Shown here in pieces: positions 34,265 to 47,320 of a stretch of DNA of 64,000 nucleotides. Both the position numbers and the translations under genes were made by a program. Origin of the DNA: Congeria kusceri (taxonomy: Eukaryota > Mollusca > Bivalvia > Myida > Dreissenidae); contig CM051028.1 in assembly GCA_027627225.1 (NCBI GenBank), positions 23,618,364 through 23,682,363 of the forward strand, given 5' to 3'. The notes beneath the pieces were generated by a model. It worked only from the letters and a program-made list of their open reading frames with translations. It was not told the origin of the DNA and made no database searches. The number at the start of each line of letters is the position of its first letter. Position 1 is the first letter of the stretch.

Positions 34265-34640
34265 ATCTAGTCCGTCACGCGACGGAGTGGTGAATTATAA
34301 GAGAAAACAACAAAGTTACACATTTGTCAGTTTTAAATTTATTTATGTAGAGGGTTCAATCTATATGGACAATTTTAAAAATAACCATAGACGCAAAAAA
34401 TATCTCTTGTTATTTTAGTAACAGTCGCCTGACCTTTGGACCTCTGGTGAAAAATAAAAGTTGTGCATAATCCTCACATAGCCGTTTATACGTATACCAA
34501 GTTTCATGAAAATATCTTCAGTACTTTTTGAGTTACACCGGACCATTTTTGCGGACGGACGGACTGAAGAACTGACGGACAAACGAACGGACGGACGGAC
34601 AGACCTACGGACGGAGGGCAAACCTATAATCCCGTCCGGT
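34265..34640. repeat. Dispersed repeat with GGAC-rich end
   Basis: It contains AAGTTTCATGAAAATATCTTC followed by an imperfect GGAC/GGACAGAC run (34552-34618) and the end CCCGTCCGGTGAAACACC. The AAGTTTCAT-AAAATATCT block is shared with the element at 20769. Exact limits are uncertain. Confidence 0.5.
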
Positions 34641-36283
34641 GAAACACCAGTAGGTAACTAAAAGATATTCAGCGTCTGTGATAATTTGTTTCCGTCGTAT
34701 ATCTCTCTAGATCAATAGGGCATATAATAATCACATACTAATCTCCTGTTTTTTTCCTTCTGACATATCATTATATAATTGCACGTTACTTGTTGTTTTT
34801 ATGCTTTTAATAAAAAACTCGACTAGTTCTCTTCAATTTCTTTAAGGTACACACACGGCGTTGCATTATCAGTCAAGTCATTTTAAGTTTAATTTAGATT
34901 TGAAAGACCCATTCAATTATGCATCCAAAATGACAATGTATCTACGTTATGTAAATGTATAACTGGTACGTACATATTTGAGTTTCACTTTGTGTTTATA
35001 TGAATAGTAATTTTCGATGCAATTTACGTTTTATTGAGCAATAAATTTGTCGTTTTGCAACGATAAATACATTTCATTCGTTTCGAGTTTGTATATGCGT
35101 TCACTAAAGGCTTCACAATAATATGCAAATAAACGCAGTACATGTTGCTTGTATGTACCTTTTGGACTAGGGGAAGCAAGTCACTAGGTCTTACTGATAG
35201 CCGCAGTTCACGAATACTGCATATGCAAATGAGACGGCAGCAAAGGAAGTTAATCAAAGTTGTGTAGCATTGCGCGAGCTTCGTGACTGGCTGTCATTTG
35301 CATAATTGGCGGTCATGAGGAGAAAGAAACAGTTCCCGATGAATTGACAAAATTATAGTAATCTAATCGGCTAATAACTCTCGGAAATCCACACTGAGTC
35401 TATGAACTTGTTATTTGTTGTTATGTAATGTCTGTTCAGACATGCAAAGATTTCAATTATAATGATAAACTGTCACGTTTTTTTATACATCGCTGATGCA
35501 AATCCATTATTTACACGGGAGCATTAAAGTATACACTACTTTTGTGGAAATTACAATTTTGAAGTCCAAGCTAGTTTTGTTGAAAGAACACTTCGGGTAG
35601 AAATGTATTTACTAAGAAAAGGTATTACTTTTTTTTTGCAAATTACAAAACAAACATGAAACAATTAACAAAATGCGATAAAAAGGCTAATAATATCGAT
35701 TTAAGAATTTTGCGAATATAAATGAAATAATAATACCTAGTCTGAATCGGAATCGGAGGAATACAAGCACTAGAACACGTACTTGATAAAAAAGGCCAGG
35801 AATTTTTGATGTTTTTGTATAGGTTTTAATCGAATAAAATTTAATATCCGAACTAGTTTTGTCGAGTACGCAAACGTTTCCATTTTTAAAGATACATTAT
35901 TAGAATGAATGCTAATCTTAGACATCCGAGCTGGTTTTGTATAATTTATATGTTTATATAATTTTATATATCCTAGCTAAATTTGTCGATTGCACGTGAC
36001 TCAGGACAGCATGCTCGACTATTCATTCCGTTTAGATACATATACATATTCTGTCAGTGCCCTTACACAATGACACCGAAGACATATGTTAAGTTTCAGA
36101 TGAAGATTTGTATTAGTTTCAGAGATAATATGTACTTGAAATACGCAAACCTTAACCAGAGCATTACACCGATGACGCAGCCGACGAACAGGTGAGTAGA
36201 ATGGCTCCGACTATTCGGTGAAAACGGCCAGGGATTTATTATTATACAGATATTTACTTTTTATGTGATGGACAGAAATGTAG
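34641..36283. other. Non-coding stretch
   Basis: AT-rich; no coding exon, RNA gene or repeat that I can support. Confidence 0.35.
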
Positions 36284-36605
36284 GCAAAATTGACAGACGG
36301 GCGGACGGACAGTAAGACGGACGACCGCGCACGTGGTTTGGTGGCGATAATCTGTCCTGATACAGTGAATAGAGATGTCAATTTACACCGAATTGCTTCA
36401 AGCGGCGGTTCAAAAGTTATAGACCGGATACGTTTTATGACTGAAAAACATCCGTACGGACGGACGACCAGACAGAAGGATATGAAGTATAAACTCATCA
36501 CTTTCATTTTTTTTCATCGAATTCCTTTTTTAAAAGCGGTTAAAACATATAGAGTGGACAAGCTTTGTGACTGACAGCCACACGGACGGACAGACGAACG
36601 TATTA
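36284..36605. repeat. GGAC-rich dispersed repeat
   Basis: Three GGAC/GACGGACGGAC clusters (about 36293-36325, 36450-36478, 36580-36600) separated by non-repetitive sequence. It is similar in type to 34265-34640. ORFs across it on both strands have no recognisable domain. Confidence 0.5.
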
Positions 36606-37574
36606 ACCCAACATCGCCACGCTCGCTCACTCACTAAGAATTACCTTCATCATTACTCAATCGCGAGCGCGGGGCTTACATTGGGATCTACTATCGACAT
36701 AACTAGCCAGGGATAAGTATCAACAAAAGTAGTTCGGGGTTTAATATCTCCGTCTATGAACACACGGGATATTGTCACAGTCAGACCCGTGTGTACACAC
36801 TAGAAATTATACTTCAATGCACAAAATTACAACATTTTGTTGTATTACAATTTCATATTTGGAATAAATATGTATCTGTGGAAAAAATTCACTCCTAAGA
36901 CAATTGAAAATGATTGTTGTCTTTTATCGCGAAACGTATTACTATGACCGTCCATACGTTACCCAAAATGAGCATGTCGATTAATTGTTTATAAGTAAAC
37001 ATATTTTGACATTGATTGCTTTTATAAATCGTTTGTAAAAAGACCTTACGTAATAATGTTTGAACATTATCTCTGTGTACTAAAGTTAATTGCACGCAAT
37101 AAGTTTAAGTTAAATGCTTTCATTGAAATGTTTTCAATTATTGAAAACTAAAATACTTACATTTTTATGCTAAGATTATTAGACGATTGATACAAACATA
37201 AGTTATAATTCGACAATTTAATCTTAAGTCAGTCCAGCTTTGAGGTCACAATAGTTTGTCATGCCCTTATTGATTTTTTGTAACCATGTTCATATTATTG
37301 GGCTATAAGGTTTTTGTAGTTGCTGCAATTTCAACAAATTAATAACAATTCACTAACAAGCAACTGCGAATGTTTATATTTTACTAAATGGCTAGGCAAC
37401 AATTCAGCTTTGGAAATAAAGAACCCATTACTTTGTTACCTCAGTAACTTACATAAAAATATTGTATTGCGAGTTTTCATTCTTATTTCACAGGCACTTT
37501 ACTTAAAGGTTACATTCTTTATCACAGACAATTTCCTTTTAGTATAGGAATAATGAAACTCCAGAGACATCATC
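36606..37574. other. Non-coding stretch
   Basis: No exon, RNA gene or repeat that I can support. Confidence 0.35.
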
Positions 37575-37735
37575 AGGAAAGAAACCCTTATTACCATCCG
37601 CTGGTCTATTATTTGAGGCAAGTGACAAATTGCCTATACAATACAGGACAATACATACAACACTACACAAAACATAAAAATGATTATAACTGGGGTTACC
37701 GCCTTGGAACGGTCCATGCACAGCATTGAGGTTAT
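37575..37735. repeat. Dispersed repeat (AACTGGGGTTACCGCC family)
   Basis: It contains GGCAAGTGACAAATTGCC, TATACAATACAGGACAATAC and AACTGGGGTTACCGCCTTGG with AACGGTCC. Related copies occur at 20710 (split), 23742 and 57176. There is no terminal inverted repeat or ORF; it may be the end of a longer retroelement. Confidence 0.6.
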
Positions 37736-37822
37736 CCATTTTTCATCTGGTTCATTGGTTTGGTTCATGTGGCAAACTAATTGAAAAGACCCTTTTATAA
37801 TTAACAAAGTATTATTACAAGA

Positions 37823-37900
37823 TCAGGGGTGGTATTCCAGAAACATCTTAAGTTTATCTTAACATATTTTCACTTAAGTCAACAAAGTCAAAATGTTATA
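37823..37900. repeat. Relic of the 24410/43572 MITE family
   Basis: CAGGGGTGGTATTCCAGAAAC followed by ATCTTAAGTTTATCTTAAC resembles one end of the MITEs at 24410 and 43572. The second end is not visible. Confidence 0.4.
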
Positions 37901-38071
37901 TATTTAAAGCTACCAATAAATTTGTGAATCCATTTAGAGTAAAACCAACACGAATTAATAATAAATCTGATATCTGTTATTTAATTAAAACTCAGCATAA
38001 AGTAAACATAATAAAATGCTACATAAATTGCGGTATTTAAGGATAAAGATAAAATATTACTTAAGATGTTT

Positions 38072-38287
38072 TTTGAATACGACCCCAGTACCAATACGTT
38101 TGAATACGACCCCAGTACCAATACGTTTGAATACGACCCCAGTACCAATACGTTTGAATACGACCCCAGTACCAATACGTTTGAATACGACCCCAGTACC
38201 AATACGTTTGAATACGACCCCAGTACCAATACGTTTGAATACGACCCCAGTACCAATACGTTTGAATACGACCCCAGTACCAATACG
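38072..38287. repeat. Perfect 27-bp minisatellite, 8 copies
   Basis: Unit TTTGAATACGACCCCAGTAC plus CAATACG, eight copies with no visible difference. The period is a multiple of three, so three frames stay open and give EYDPSTNTF and NTTPVPIRL (plus) and VLVLGSYSN (minus) repeats. Lack of divergence points to recent expansion. Confidence 0.97.
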
Positions 38288-38709
38288 TTTTCCAATGTTG
38301 TTTTATTATGTCAAATCGACATTCTACATTTGAGGTCCCCAGTCAATACATACTTGGTATTCTCTTTTTTTATTATTTCATATCATTTTTTATTCTAGTT
38401 CATAGTATTGTGCTCATACATGGCAACATACCTTTCTTTTCTACTTTAAATCGAATGTCCTATATGTATATATGTATGCATCTAATAATGTACAGTCAGC
38501 ACATGAACACTCTATGGTTTCTTCATAATTTTTATATAATCAGCCGACTGATTTCTTCATGTAACAACAACTATGGATTTGATTGTTGCAGTTCTAGTTT
38601 TGTATAACATAAATTTACAATAAAAAGGTTGGTTACATGTTCTTGTTCTTCATACACTTAACACACAGATTGTGCTCGTATCCAATATTCAGTACATGGG
38701 ATTTATATA

Positions 38710-40976
38710 GGCCTTTCCCAAAACTAGGTGATCTCCCTTGGAAATTACCTCCCCTCATTGCGAATTCACATCCGCCATATTTGAAACCCGACTTCCGGCG
38801 ACTTTTCGCCTAGCTTGCCATATAAAGTATTATAGATCTAATACCAAGCGGCTTTCAAAACTTGTAATGGAAATTTTTTAAAACCTTATGTTTTTGATTA
38901 AATATTATAAAAAAACTCATAGAGGATATATGTTACAAAAATCAAATATAAGAACTAAATGTAGTATCGTTTTTAACTCATTACTAAGGCCACATGTTCG
39001 TATCACAGGTATCCGGAAAAAAATGTAGTCTCCTTGACTCGTCTTAAACGGTTGTTTTCCATACATAAATACCACGAATGAACACGTTTTTTTTCAAAGG
39101 ATACTTAGTTATCTGTCTGAAGGGGAGGTCATAAAAATATCAAAGCCACAAACCGCGGGGATCTTATCAAATTGCCCTTAGAACAATACCGCTAATCCGT
39201 GCAATTGCGTAATGCATTGATGATAAAGATCTACATGCAGAGACAACTAACATGTCAAACTTCGTCTCCATTGTTTGCGTCTCAAATTAAAGTTTATCTC
39301 ACATTTTAAAATGTAGTTGTCTCCGTTGTTGTTCTTTGCCTATCACCGTATACAATTTTGCCACCTTATTGAACAGAACAGAACATACATGTGTAATTAA
39401 AAGCATTTAACACTTTTTCGAATTAATAAATTGGTGTAAATTGAAGAGTGAAATAATGTATCACAGCATTTAATTCTTAATTTTGAAGAATTGAAAGGTG
39501 GTGAACATTTAATAGCTCATCGTGTTTTGTTTTTCTAAAACATACGGGAATTAGCTGCTGCGATAATAAAATGTTGTTTGTTTACCACGATTCCGACAGA
39601 AATGAAGCAATAATCTCAGTTAGAGTTATACATGAAGGAAAACTAAATACTTGATCACACAGACTCAGCAAGTATAAACTATTTATTCAAACGTATATTA
39701 GATCGTCTGATGGCTTAGTTAATCACTTACTCTGAATTGTGTAAACTTTTTTCAAAATGTATATATCTATGTCTGTTTTATTATGGATACTCACCCTATT
39801 ATGTACATAGTTATCACGACATATCTATTAACTGGTGACATATAGACCCATTGGGTCGAGTGTTATTTGTTCCGTTGATTATATGAAGTTATCATGAACA
39901 TTGTTTGAACACATGACACAATAATAAACAAGTTTGAAGTTAAACACAGATGTGTATGCAATTCAAATATGAAGTTGCTGTTAAAACCATCGGAATTACG
40001 CTCAAACTTTCTGTGATGATACCTTATTTTTGTAATTTTAGTCGCCAGAAGAATGTTAGCTTAGAGTTACTTAGCAAAATCATTTTACTAAAAACAGCTT
40101 TATTTATTAATTTTATTTAATTATGCAAATTGAATACAGGATGAAGGCATAGGTTGTTTAGATACTGAAATCGATAGTTTTGTAATTTATTTCATAATAA
40201 CCGTTAAACATACGGTGTACAGTTTGTTTGTCAATCTTCAAAGAGTAGACAGTATTGTTAAAAATCAAAATATAATTTAATCAAATTGATAAATAAAGTA
40301 CATGATGTATATTATATACGAATGTTGATATTTGTAAATTTATTTTTACGAGATCGACGCAATTTTGAGATTGACAATCACATATATTGTATGTTTTTCG
40401 GTAAATATCAATACGCTTATCCCGCCTTATAATGGTCTAATTACCCCAAAACGGAAGTCACATCCTCAGGGTTACAGTTAGATAAGCACATGTGGTTGAG
40501 TGCAGGATGCATATAATTTGTAAAATACAGTTTAAATGATATGTTTTGGTATCATTTTAAAGGTATATATGTAAGCAATAAGAAAAAAGGCTGTTTTGTG
40601 TACTACTTTTTGTCTAGTGGTTCCCAGCTTCATAACTTTTGGCCCATGTATTCATGTGCACAATGGCAGCCTCCATGCCCGTCAAAACCGGTGTGTTTTT
40701 TCTAAGGTAAATATTTTGAGTTACAACACATAGAATTTTTTGACATGCTGTTTTTTCAAAAGGTTATGTCCTCATCTTTCCATCAATGTATGGTGATATA
40801 TTGGAAAGTAGCTTGGTCATGGTGAAAAGTGAGATCAAATTTTGAATATTTTATATGTAACAAAGAAGGAATTTATTTGCGCATGCGTAACCTATAATCA
40901 ATAAAAATCGCCGGAAGTGAACAGGGGACATCACTCGTGATTACGCAAGGGAAGTAACCGAGTTTTGGGAAAGGCC
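38710..40976. mobile_element. 2.27-kb TIR DNA transposon, non-autonomous, TA target
   Basis: The left end GGCCTTTCCCAAAACTAGGTGA and the reverse complement of the right end GGCCTTTCCCAAAACTCGGTTA form an inverted terminal repeat. Less perfect matches run further in (CTCCCTTGGAAATTACC / CTTCCCTTGCGTAATCACG, and GACTTCCGGCGACTTTT / CACTTCCGGCGATTTTT). It is flanked by TA on both sides. It has no ORF of note, so it must rely on a transposase supplied elsewhere. TA flanks suit a Tc1/mariner-like or similar superfamily, but this is not decided. Confidence 0.82.
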
Positions 40977-40978
40977 TA

Positions 40979-43571
40979 TTGCAGAACCTGCTTTTCGTTC
41001 ATCTTGCACACTTATTAACCGGGATGTGACCAGCGCTTGCAGTACTTTGATTGTATTACTGATTACGCAGCATTTTCAACTTTCCCTTGTACATTTTTCT
41101 ATTTTATTATAGAATGCTTAAGATACCGAATTTAGTTTTTATTGCGTAAAATAACAAAATAGTTAAGTAAAATTACACGTATTATTAATGTTGTGAATAC
41201 AGTATGATTTTAGTGTGGAATATTTTATGTATGTGAAAAATGTGTGCAGTACGTACATGTATTTTTCTTGTTAGACAAGCGATGAACGTATGCATTGTAG
41301 TATATGAAAAAAGCCAAGTTACATTTTTATCAGTTTTAAATATTGCGAAAGGAATTTTGTTTCATTAACATATCATTGAAACGCAACCAGTACACCTTTT
41401 TTAATTTAACAAAATAAAATACCCGAGAGGACGGTGACTACTTCTGCAACGAATAAACATCCAATACTGAGAACAGTGCAAAACGAAGTATGCCATTATA
41501 ATTGTACTACTAAACTACTAAACATCTCTGAAACAAGCCGTTGTATTAAAACAAGAAAAAGAGAGGACTCTATTTATGATCACGTTTTAATGTTTTGTGA
41601 CCAATTACATTATTAAGTGTAATGTTACATTCCGGTAAATAAGGAAGATTATGTATAGCTTTTATTGTGCAGTTGCAATAGTTACTCAACACACAAAAAT
41701 GCGCAACGTAAATTTTGTTGGCAAAGCACTATCATTAAATTTTCCATTTAATACGGTGACCGTAAGTGAAGTGGTAGTAAAACAGTTTTCATGAAAACTG
41801 CGTACATTTTCATGAAAAGTTGACTACTTTTCTTGAACATTGGTCACATTTTCACGAAAAGTATCTGGCTATCGTACGAAGAAGTATTCCACCAGGGTTG
41901 AGTTTTAAAATCGCTATATTATGTGCACATTGTTCCTTTAGTAATCTACTTCAGTTATCAACATAAGGCGAACATTTCTACATTATCATCAAACTCCATG
42001 ACAATGCTCTGATGCATAAACCACCGGGCCATAGTTGCTCAAAAAGTTAAAATTATATAATGATTAAGTTTACGGTCATTAAATCTAGAAGATTATTAAT
42101 ATCGCCGCTTCAGCTGATTTCATTAATTTACACTGCCAATCAAATTTCATGAATAACAACTAAATCTCAGTAAATTGAGTAATGCGGTGATAGGAGTATT
42201 TGTTTTGACAGAAATTTTACACGAAAATCTAGGGCTGAATTTTGACAGGAATATAAAAGCATTGTTCAATAATCATATATTAAGGAACTTTCTAGAATAC
42301 AACACCTATTACAAGACATAAATTAACAATACTGGCGTCAATTTAAGTACAAAATTTTGCAGTGTCACATATTTTCGCGACCCCGCAAAAATTTTTGTCG
42401 CCGACCTTACAGATCACAAAACATTTGTAAAACACATGCAAACACATAATTTGGTGTTAATATCACCAATAATTGCTCCTTTCGTACGTTTTTGTGTTGT
42501 AAAACCTGTTTCACAATTACACTACTTGACTGTAACTTACGCTTTGGTACCTGCCCGCTGTACTGTAATTGAGGCATCGTGACTTTACTAGGCCTACACA
42601 TCAGTTAACAAGTTTAGACCATCAATTGCTAATTATCCAGAATTTACCTGTTTTAAAATTAATTATTGGTACACAAATATTGTTTTATAAGACATGATTA
42701 AGTATTATGTATTATTATCCTTACAATTACATAACCCAATAACAATAATTAGTATTATTATTAGTAGTAGTATTATTATTATCATGATTATTATTCTATT
42801 TATAACTGACATAATTATATTGTATAAATGTATAAATTGTAAAAAGTCCATTCCCTGTTGCGTGTCACATAATTCACTTTTATTTCTTTTCTATTTGGGA
42901 CTCCTACTTTTTAGGGGGAATGAGTCCCGGGACTCCTATTTTAAAATCCTAGTGAGATCCCTGTATCAATAAATATTTCAATAAAATTAATATGATAACA
43001 ACAACACGTTTTTAAATAAATGTGTTTTATAAATGTATACAATTATTCGAATAAGGCGTAAAAAATATGTTTGTTTCAGGTTACTTGACCTACCCTTAAA
43101 AATGTCCCGACCCTAGAACATTTTATTGAGTTTTTCAGATAATTTTTTGTTTCATTTACTGTCAGATTTTCCTATAGACAAGGAACAACATTTTTCGTTG
43201 TTAAATCTAAAAAAAAAACGCGAAAAAAAAGTTCCGAAACTGTAAAATATTGTTCTCATTGCAATTGCAGAATGTATGTCAGGTCATTTTAGAATCGAAA
43301 TAATTTTCGCATTATCTTTGTTAATCTGTAAATAAACAACGTTTGTCGTTCTAGTGCGCGGTTATTAAAATAATTCGGACTGACGCTCTCGTGGTTAATT
43401 CCTACGCATCAGAACTCCAAACTCGTTTTTATTAGCCGATATACAACGATTAATCGAAACTTATTTCTTTAATGATTTTGAAAAATGTCACCATAAACTC
43501 TTTGAGTTTTGTATGCTTTGTTTTTGTTATTTCATTTTGTTCTTAATCATTAACTCACAATATATATTTCT
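40979..43571. other. Non-coding stretch
   Basis: AT-rich. A short ATT/TAT run lies near 42735-42790. Sequence near 42369-42400 (TTTTCGCGACCCCGCAAAAA) and 43085-43125 (ACCCTTAAAAATGTCCCGACC) looks like ends of an old repeat. No exon supported. Confidence 0.35.
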
Positions 43572-43839
43572 GGGCCCATATCCACAAAGCTCCTTAGTGA
43601 AAACTTAAGAAAATTTCTTAACATCATTAAATTCCTCAAGTCTCAGGCTAATTCTTTTTAAGTTAATTTGGTCTTAAATGGTCTTAAATGGTCTTAATCA
43701 TGCAAAGAATCAACATATACTTCTTATTGTACCATATTTCAAATATAACGTATTGATTTTTACGTGAAAAATTATATTTGAATATTTCCCTATATCTTAC
43801 GTTAAGATTATTCTTAGACGCTTTGTGGATATGGCCCCA
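43572..43839. repeat. MITE, GGGCC...CACAAAGCTCCTTAG family, copy 2
   Basis: The left end GGGCCCATATCCACAAAGCTCC and the reverse complement of the right end GGGGCCATATCCACAAAGCGTC form an inverted terminal repeat. At 268 bp it is the same size and layout as the copy at 24410-24680, including the internal CTTAAG / TCTTAA-rich flanks. Confidence 0.82.
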
Positions 43840-43999
43840 GGACCATTATTGTAAACTGAGGGTGTTTTAATTAAATACCAAGAAAATAACACCAAGATTT
43901 TGTGGAAAAACAACAACAACATCTACACAACATGCTTCTAAATCTGAACAGATTTTCTTGGTGAAGGCAGTTACGAGTGGTTATGGGTAATCGATACAC

Positions 44000-44860
44000 A
44001 CACCGTAGTATTCATGTTTTACACTGGGGGTAGTTTACACCGAACTATGCAGCTATCGTTAGTCGATACATACACCGTAGCATTCATGTTCTACACTGCG
44101 GATAGTGTACACCGTACAATGCAGCTATCGTTAGTCGATACATACACCGTAGCATTCATGTTATACACTGGAGGTACTTTACACCGAACAATGCAGCTAT
44201 CGTAGGTCGATACTTACACCGTAGCATTCATGTTCTGAACTGGGGGTAGTGTACACCGTACAATGCAGCTATCCTATCGTAAGTCGATACATACACCGTA
44301 GCATTCATGTTCTACACTATGGGTAGTGTACACCGAACAATGCAGCTATCGTTAGTCGATACATACACCAAAGCATTCATGTTTTACACTGGGGGTAGTT
44401 TACACCGAACAATGCAGCTATCGTAAGTCGATACATACACCGCAGCATTCATGCTCTACACTGGGGGTAGTTTACACCGAACAATGCAGCCATCGTTAGT
44501 CGATATATACACCGTAGCATTCATGTTCTACACTGTGGGTATTGTACACCAAAAAATGCAGCTATCGTAAGTCGATACATACACCGTAGCATTCATGTTC
44601 TACACTGGGGGTAGTTGACACCGAACAATACAGCTATCGTTAGTCGATACATACACCGTCGCATTCATGTTCTACACTGGCGTAGTGTACACCGAACAAT
44701 GCAGCTATCGTTAGTCGATACATACAACGTAGCATTCATGTTCTACACTGGGGGTAGTTTACACCGACCAATGCAGCTATCGTTAGTCGATACATACACC
44801 GTAGCATGCATGTTCTACACTGGCGTAGTGTACACCGAACAATGCAGCTATCGTTAATCA
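44000..44860. repeat. ~73-bp minisatellite, about 12 copies
   Basis: Unit landmarks are ATGCAGCTATCGTTAGTCGA, TACATACACCGTAGCATTCA, TGTTCTACACTGGGGGTAG and TTTACACCGAACA. The ATGCAGCTATCG landmark recurs at about 44047, 44120, 44191, 44264 and onward. ORFs across it are by-products. Confidence 0.9.
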
Positions 44861-45066
44861 TGGCCGAAAACGACACTGCTCTGGTTCCAAGCATGGCTTC
44901 AGCCAATTCATTTACCTACTGGTGACTACAAACAATTAAATGAAATACACAAAGTACGAATTTGAGTAATTATTAACATCATAACAAATGAAACTTGTTA
45001 CATCGGCTGTAGAACAAACACCAATTACTGACATGATCGGAGCAAAAACAATACCGACTATGTACT

Positions 45067-45533
45067 TTGAAGGGTCTATGTCAACGAAAAGGGCCCCAGT
45101 TGGGCAACTGCAGTAAGAAAATCTGAAATTTGAATATATAGATTGTCATGTTCATAATAAAAAAAGGGGGTAAACACATTTTTTTAAAATTTATATATGA
45201 TATAATTTAGGTCGTGTTTGTTTGGCCCTTCTCTTTGAGGATTTGACGATATTTTTATAAAACCATAGTATGCACATGTTTGTACAAGTCAGAATAGCGC
45301 AGATGGTTAATTCTTTGTTAAATTGCATTTGTTTTTAAGACTCCGAAGTTCGATACCCGCTTTTTTATTTTGTCTTATCAATATTTAGTTTCATAAAAAT
45401 CTCATAACATTGTAAATAATTCATACTATATTTATTCTGTACGTCTTTGTAAAGTTTTTATAGATCATCTCTATAACATAATGACATAAAATTTGCTAAA
45501 GGAGATACATTTTTCGTAGACATATCCGCTTTA
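45067..45533 (+). mobile_element. TTAAAGGG-TIR element with tRNA-like boxes, copy 2
   Basis: Ends TTGAAGGGTCTATGTCAACG and (reverse complement) TTTAAAGCGGATATGTCTACG. A-box-like TAGCGCAGATGG at 45295-45306 and B-box-like AAGTTCGATACCC at about 45346-45358. Same order, size and box offset as the copies at 32844 and 63438, with more divergence at the right end. Confidence 0.65.
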
Positions 45534-46560
45534 AAAACAGAACATAGCATATTTTGTGCATATAATGTATCGTGTAATACATACATACAACCATATATCA
45601 ATATTTTTGCAAAACACACAACGCTTGCTTAAAATGAATGCTATAAACAAATACAAAACATGTGTATGGTTTATATATAGTTGTATATTTTCATATTTAA
45701 TAAAAACTAATATTTAATTTGTAACATTGAACAGATAATTATATCTTAATTGAAACCCCCCCCCAAAACAAACAATATTAACGGCACCGGTCCAATATAT
45801 AAAGACAGTATTTTCATAAGAAGAAATAACAATACAATAATACTGGATATTGATGATTGGTCTGTTGAAAGGGACAAAACAAAACTTGGTGGTTAAAAAT
45901 CTATTTCCAATTTGTTAGAATAACCTCCATTTTGGCCTATATGCTTTCTTTTTTATTTCTTTTTGAAAAACACAGGCTCAGGCCAGAATTTTTTATTTTC
46001 AGAATCTCGGACACTGTTGGAAACTGTTCAGTAAGAGGGTGCACTAAATAAAAAAAAAACAAACAACAACAAACAAACACATAAATAAAATAGATTATAA
46101 AAAACCTTTTTTACAATAACCACGACATTAACAATAATTTAATGCAACGTTTGTTATATAACCATACAGTACATATAAAGTAATCATGAATTTATACATG
46201 TTTTACTGTGTTTTTACATTGTAACTGTAAGTTGAACAATTTTAATATCCATAGTAAGTAGGGTATTAGTGGAAATTTTTTTTTACTAATGTTTGGTTTA
46301 GTATTTTTAAAATTGGTAATATATATATATAAATAAACATATTTAATTTTGTTCCATTTTTTTTTTAGTTAAAAAAAATCGTGTCGGCGAATCCGAGAAA
46401 CTCTACAAACTTTGGCCTTATCACATTTTCCAACATCGACAATTTCATTCAATCTTGATAAATATAGTAATCGGTATTGTAGTTGATTGTAATACACGTT
46501 TACAAATTAATAAGAGTGAAATAAAAATCTCTAGCTATAAAATATCAAAGATTACGCGTT
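45534..46560. other. Presumed 3' flank of gene A
   Basis: AT-rich with short homopolymer runs (a C run near 45758, an A run near 46050). It should hold the 3' UTR and polyadenylation site of gene A, but I cannot name the site. Confidence 0.35.
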
Positions 46561-46639
46561 TTAATTGTTTAACTCCATATTAATGTACGTCTCGTTTTCT
46601 TCCTTCACTTGTAAATATCCGCCTTCCTTCGATCCATTG
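46561..46639 (-). CDS. Gene A: terminal exon, tail with YLQV and YINM
   Basis: On the minus strand, acceptor TGTTTTTAG, then one base completing a Ser codon, then NGSKEGGYLQVKEENETYIN and MELNN, then a TAA at 46561-46563. It enters in phase 2, matching the micro-exon at 47296-47320. YINM fits YxxM, the consensus for the SH2 domains of phosphatidylinositol 3-kinase p85, and YLQV is a second candidate phosphotyrosine site. An acidic tail with spaced tyrosines suits a signalling receptor. A signalling role is inferred from motifs only. Confidence 0.72.
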
Positions 46640-47295
46640 CTAAAAACAAAAGGAAAATAATATAGTTTATCAATAGGTATACCAAAATCAAACCATTTGT
46701 AAATTGTTAGACGTTTGCCATAGTTCACAAACGACCTCCGCAGAATAAGCTGCGTCCGTAAAGAATCTCTTGATAGCAAAACAAGGTTATTTAGCTTGTG
46801 AAGGACATGTAACATTTTTTACAATACAACTCTCTTAACTTGTGATCTTGCAAATGTACGTGTATGTTTTAATTCCAAAAAGTGCCTTATTGATAAAATA
46901 AACTGTCGCTCATTTAAAGTGCGACAACATTTAATATAGTTTAGCAAAAAATATAGGTTAGTCTGTGTATTACTATTCAATGTCGTAGCAGTCAGAGAAC
47001 TTTTAAGAACTGTTTTTGCAGATGTGACACGACACAATTTTAATACAACTTCCATTATTTACGAAACGCTTTATTTTATAAGGAAACGAAGAAACGTGAG
47101 AATGCGTTTAAACATGTGCTTGTGTACACACATAAGTACGAGATCACGTTTCAATGATTGCACTGCACTGATAATTCTTGAACGAACTATTTTAGAAGAA
47201 TGAAGAGCACACTTAGTTTTACACAACCAAATGTGTATGGGAATCTTTAATGATATAGGTTGCAAGAAGATTCTAGTTAAAACATGTTTACATAC

Positions 47296-47320
47296 CTTTG
47301 TTTTTGGTTGTCTATACGAT
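47296..47320 (-). CDS. Gene A: 25-nt micro-exon of cytoplasmic tail
   Basis: On the minus strand it lies between CTTTACAG and GTATGTAAAC. It encodes (D)RIDNQKQ and enters in phase 1 and leaves in phase 2. It joins the exon at 48072-48205 (leftover G) to the terminal exon at 46561-46639 without a frame break. The counterpart in gene B (25255-25273) keeps both splice sites and phases. It is too short for ORF detection and was found by comparing paralogues. Confidence 0.72.

Noticed and set aside
36211..36574. Overlapping 94- and 98-aa ORFs
   Set aside because: Opposite-strand shadows over a GGAC-rich repeat; no domain.
38072..38287. CRISPR-like array of regular repeats
   Set aside because: Units are head-to-tail with no spacers, and the genome is eukaryotic.
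38066..38398. ORFs with EYDPSTNTF or VLVLGSYSN repeats
   Set aside because: Products of the 27-bp minisatellite; several frames are open at once.
44014..44857. ORFs with YTGG / MQLSLVDTYTVAF repeats
   Set aside because: Products of the 73-bp minisatellite.
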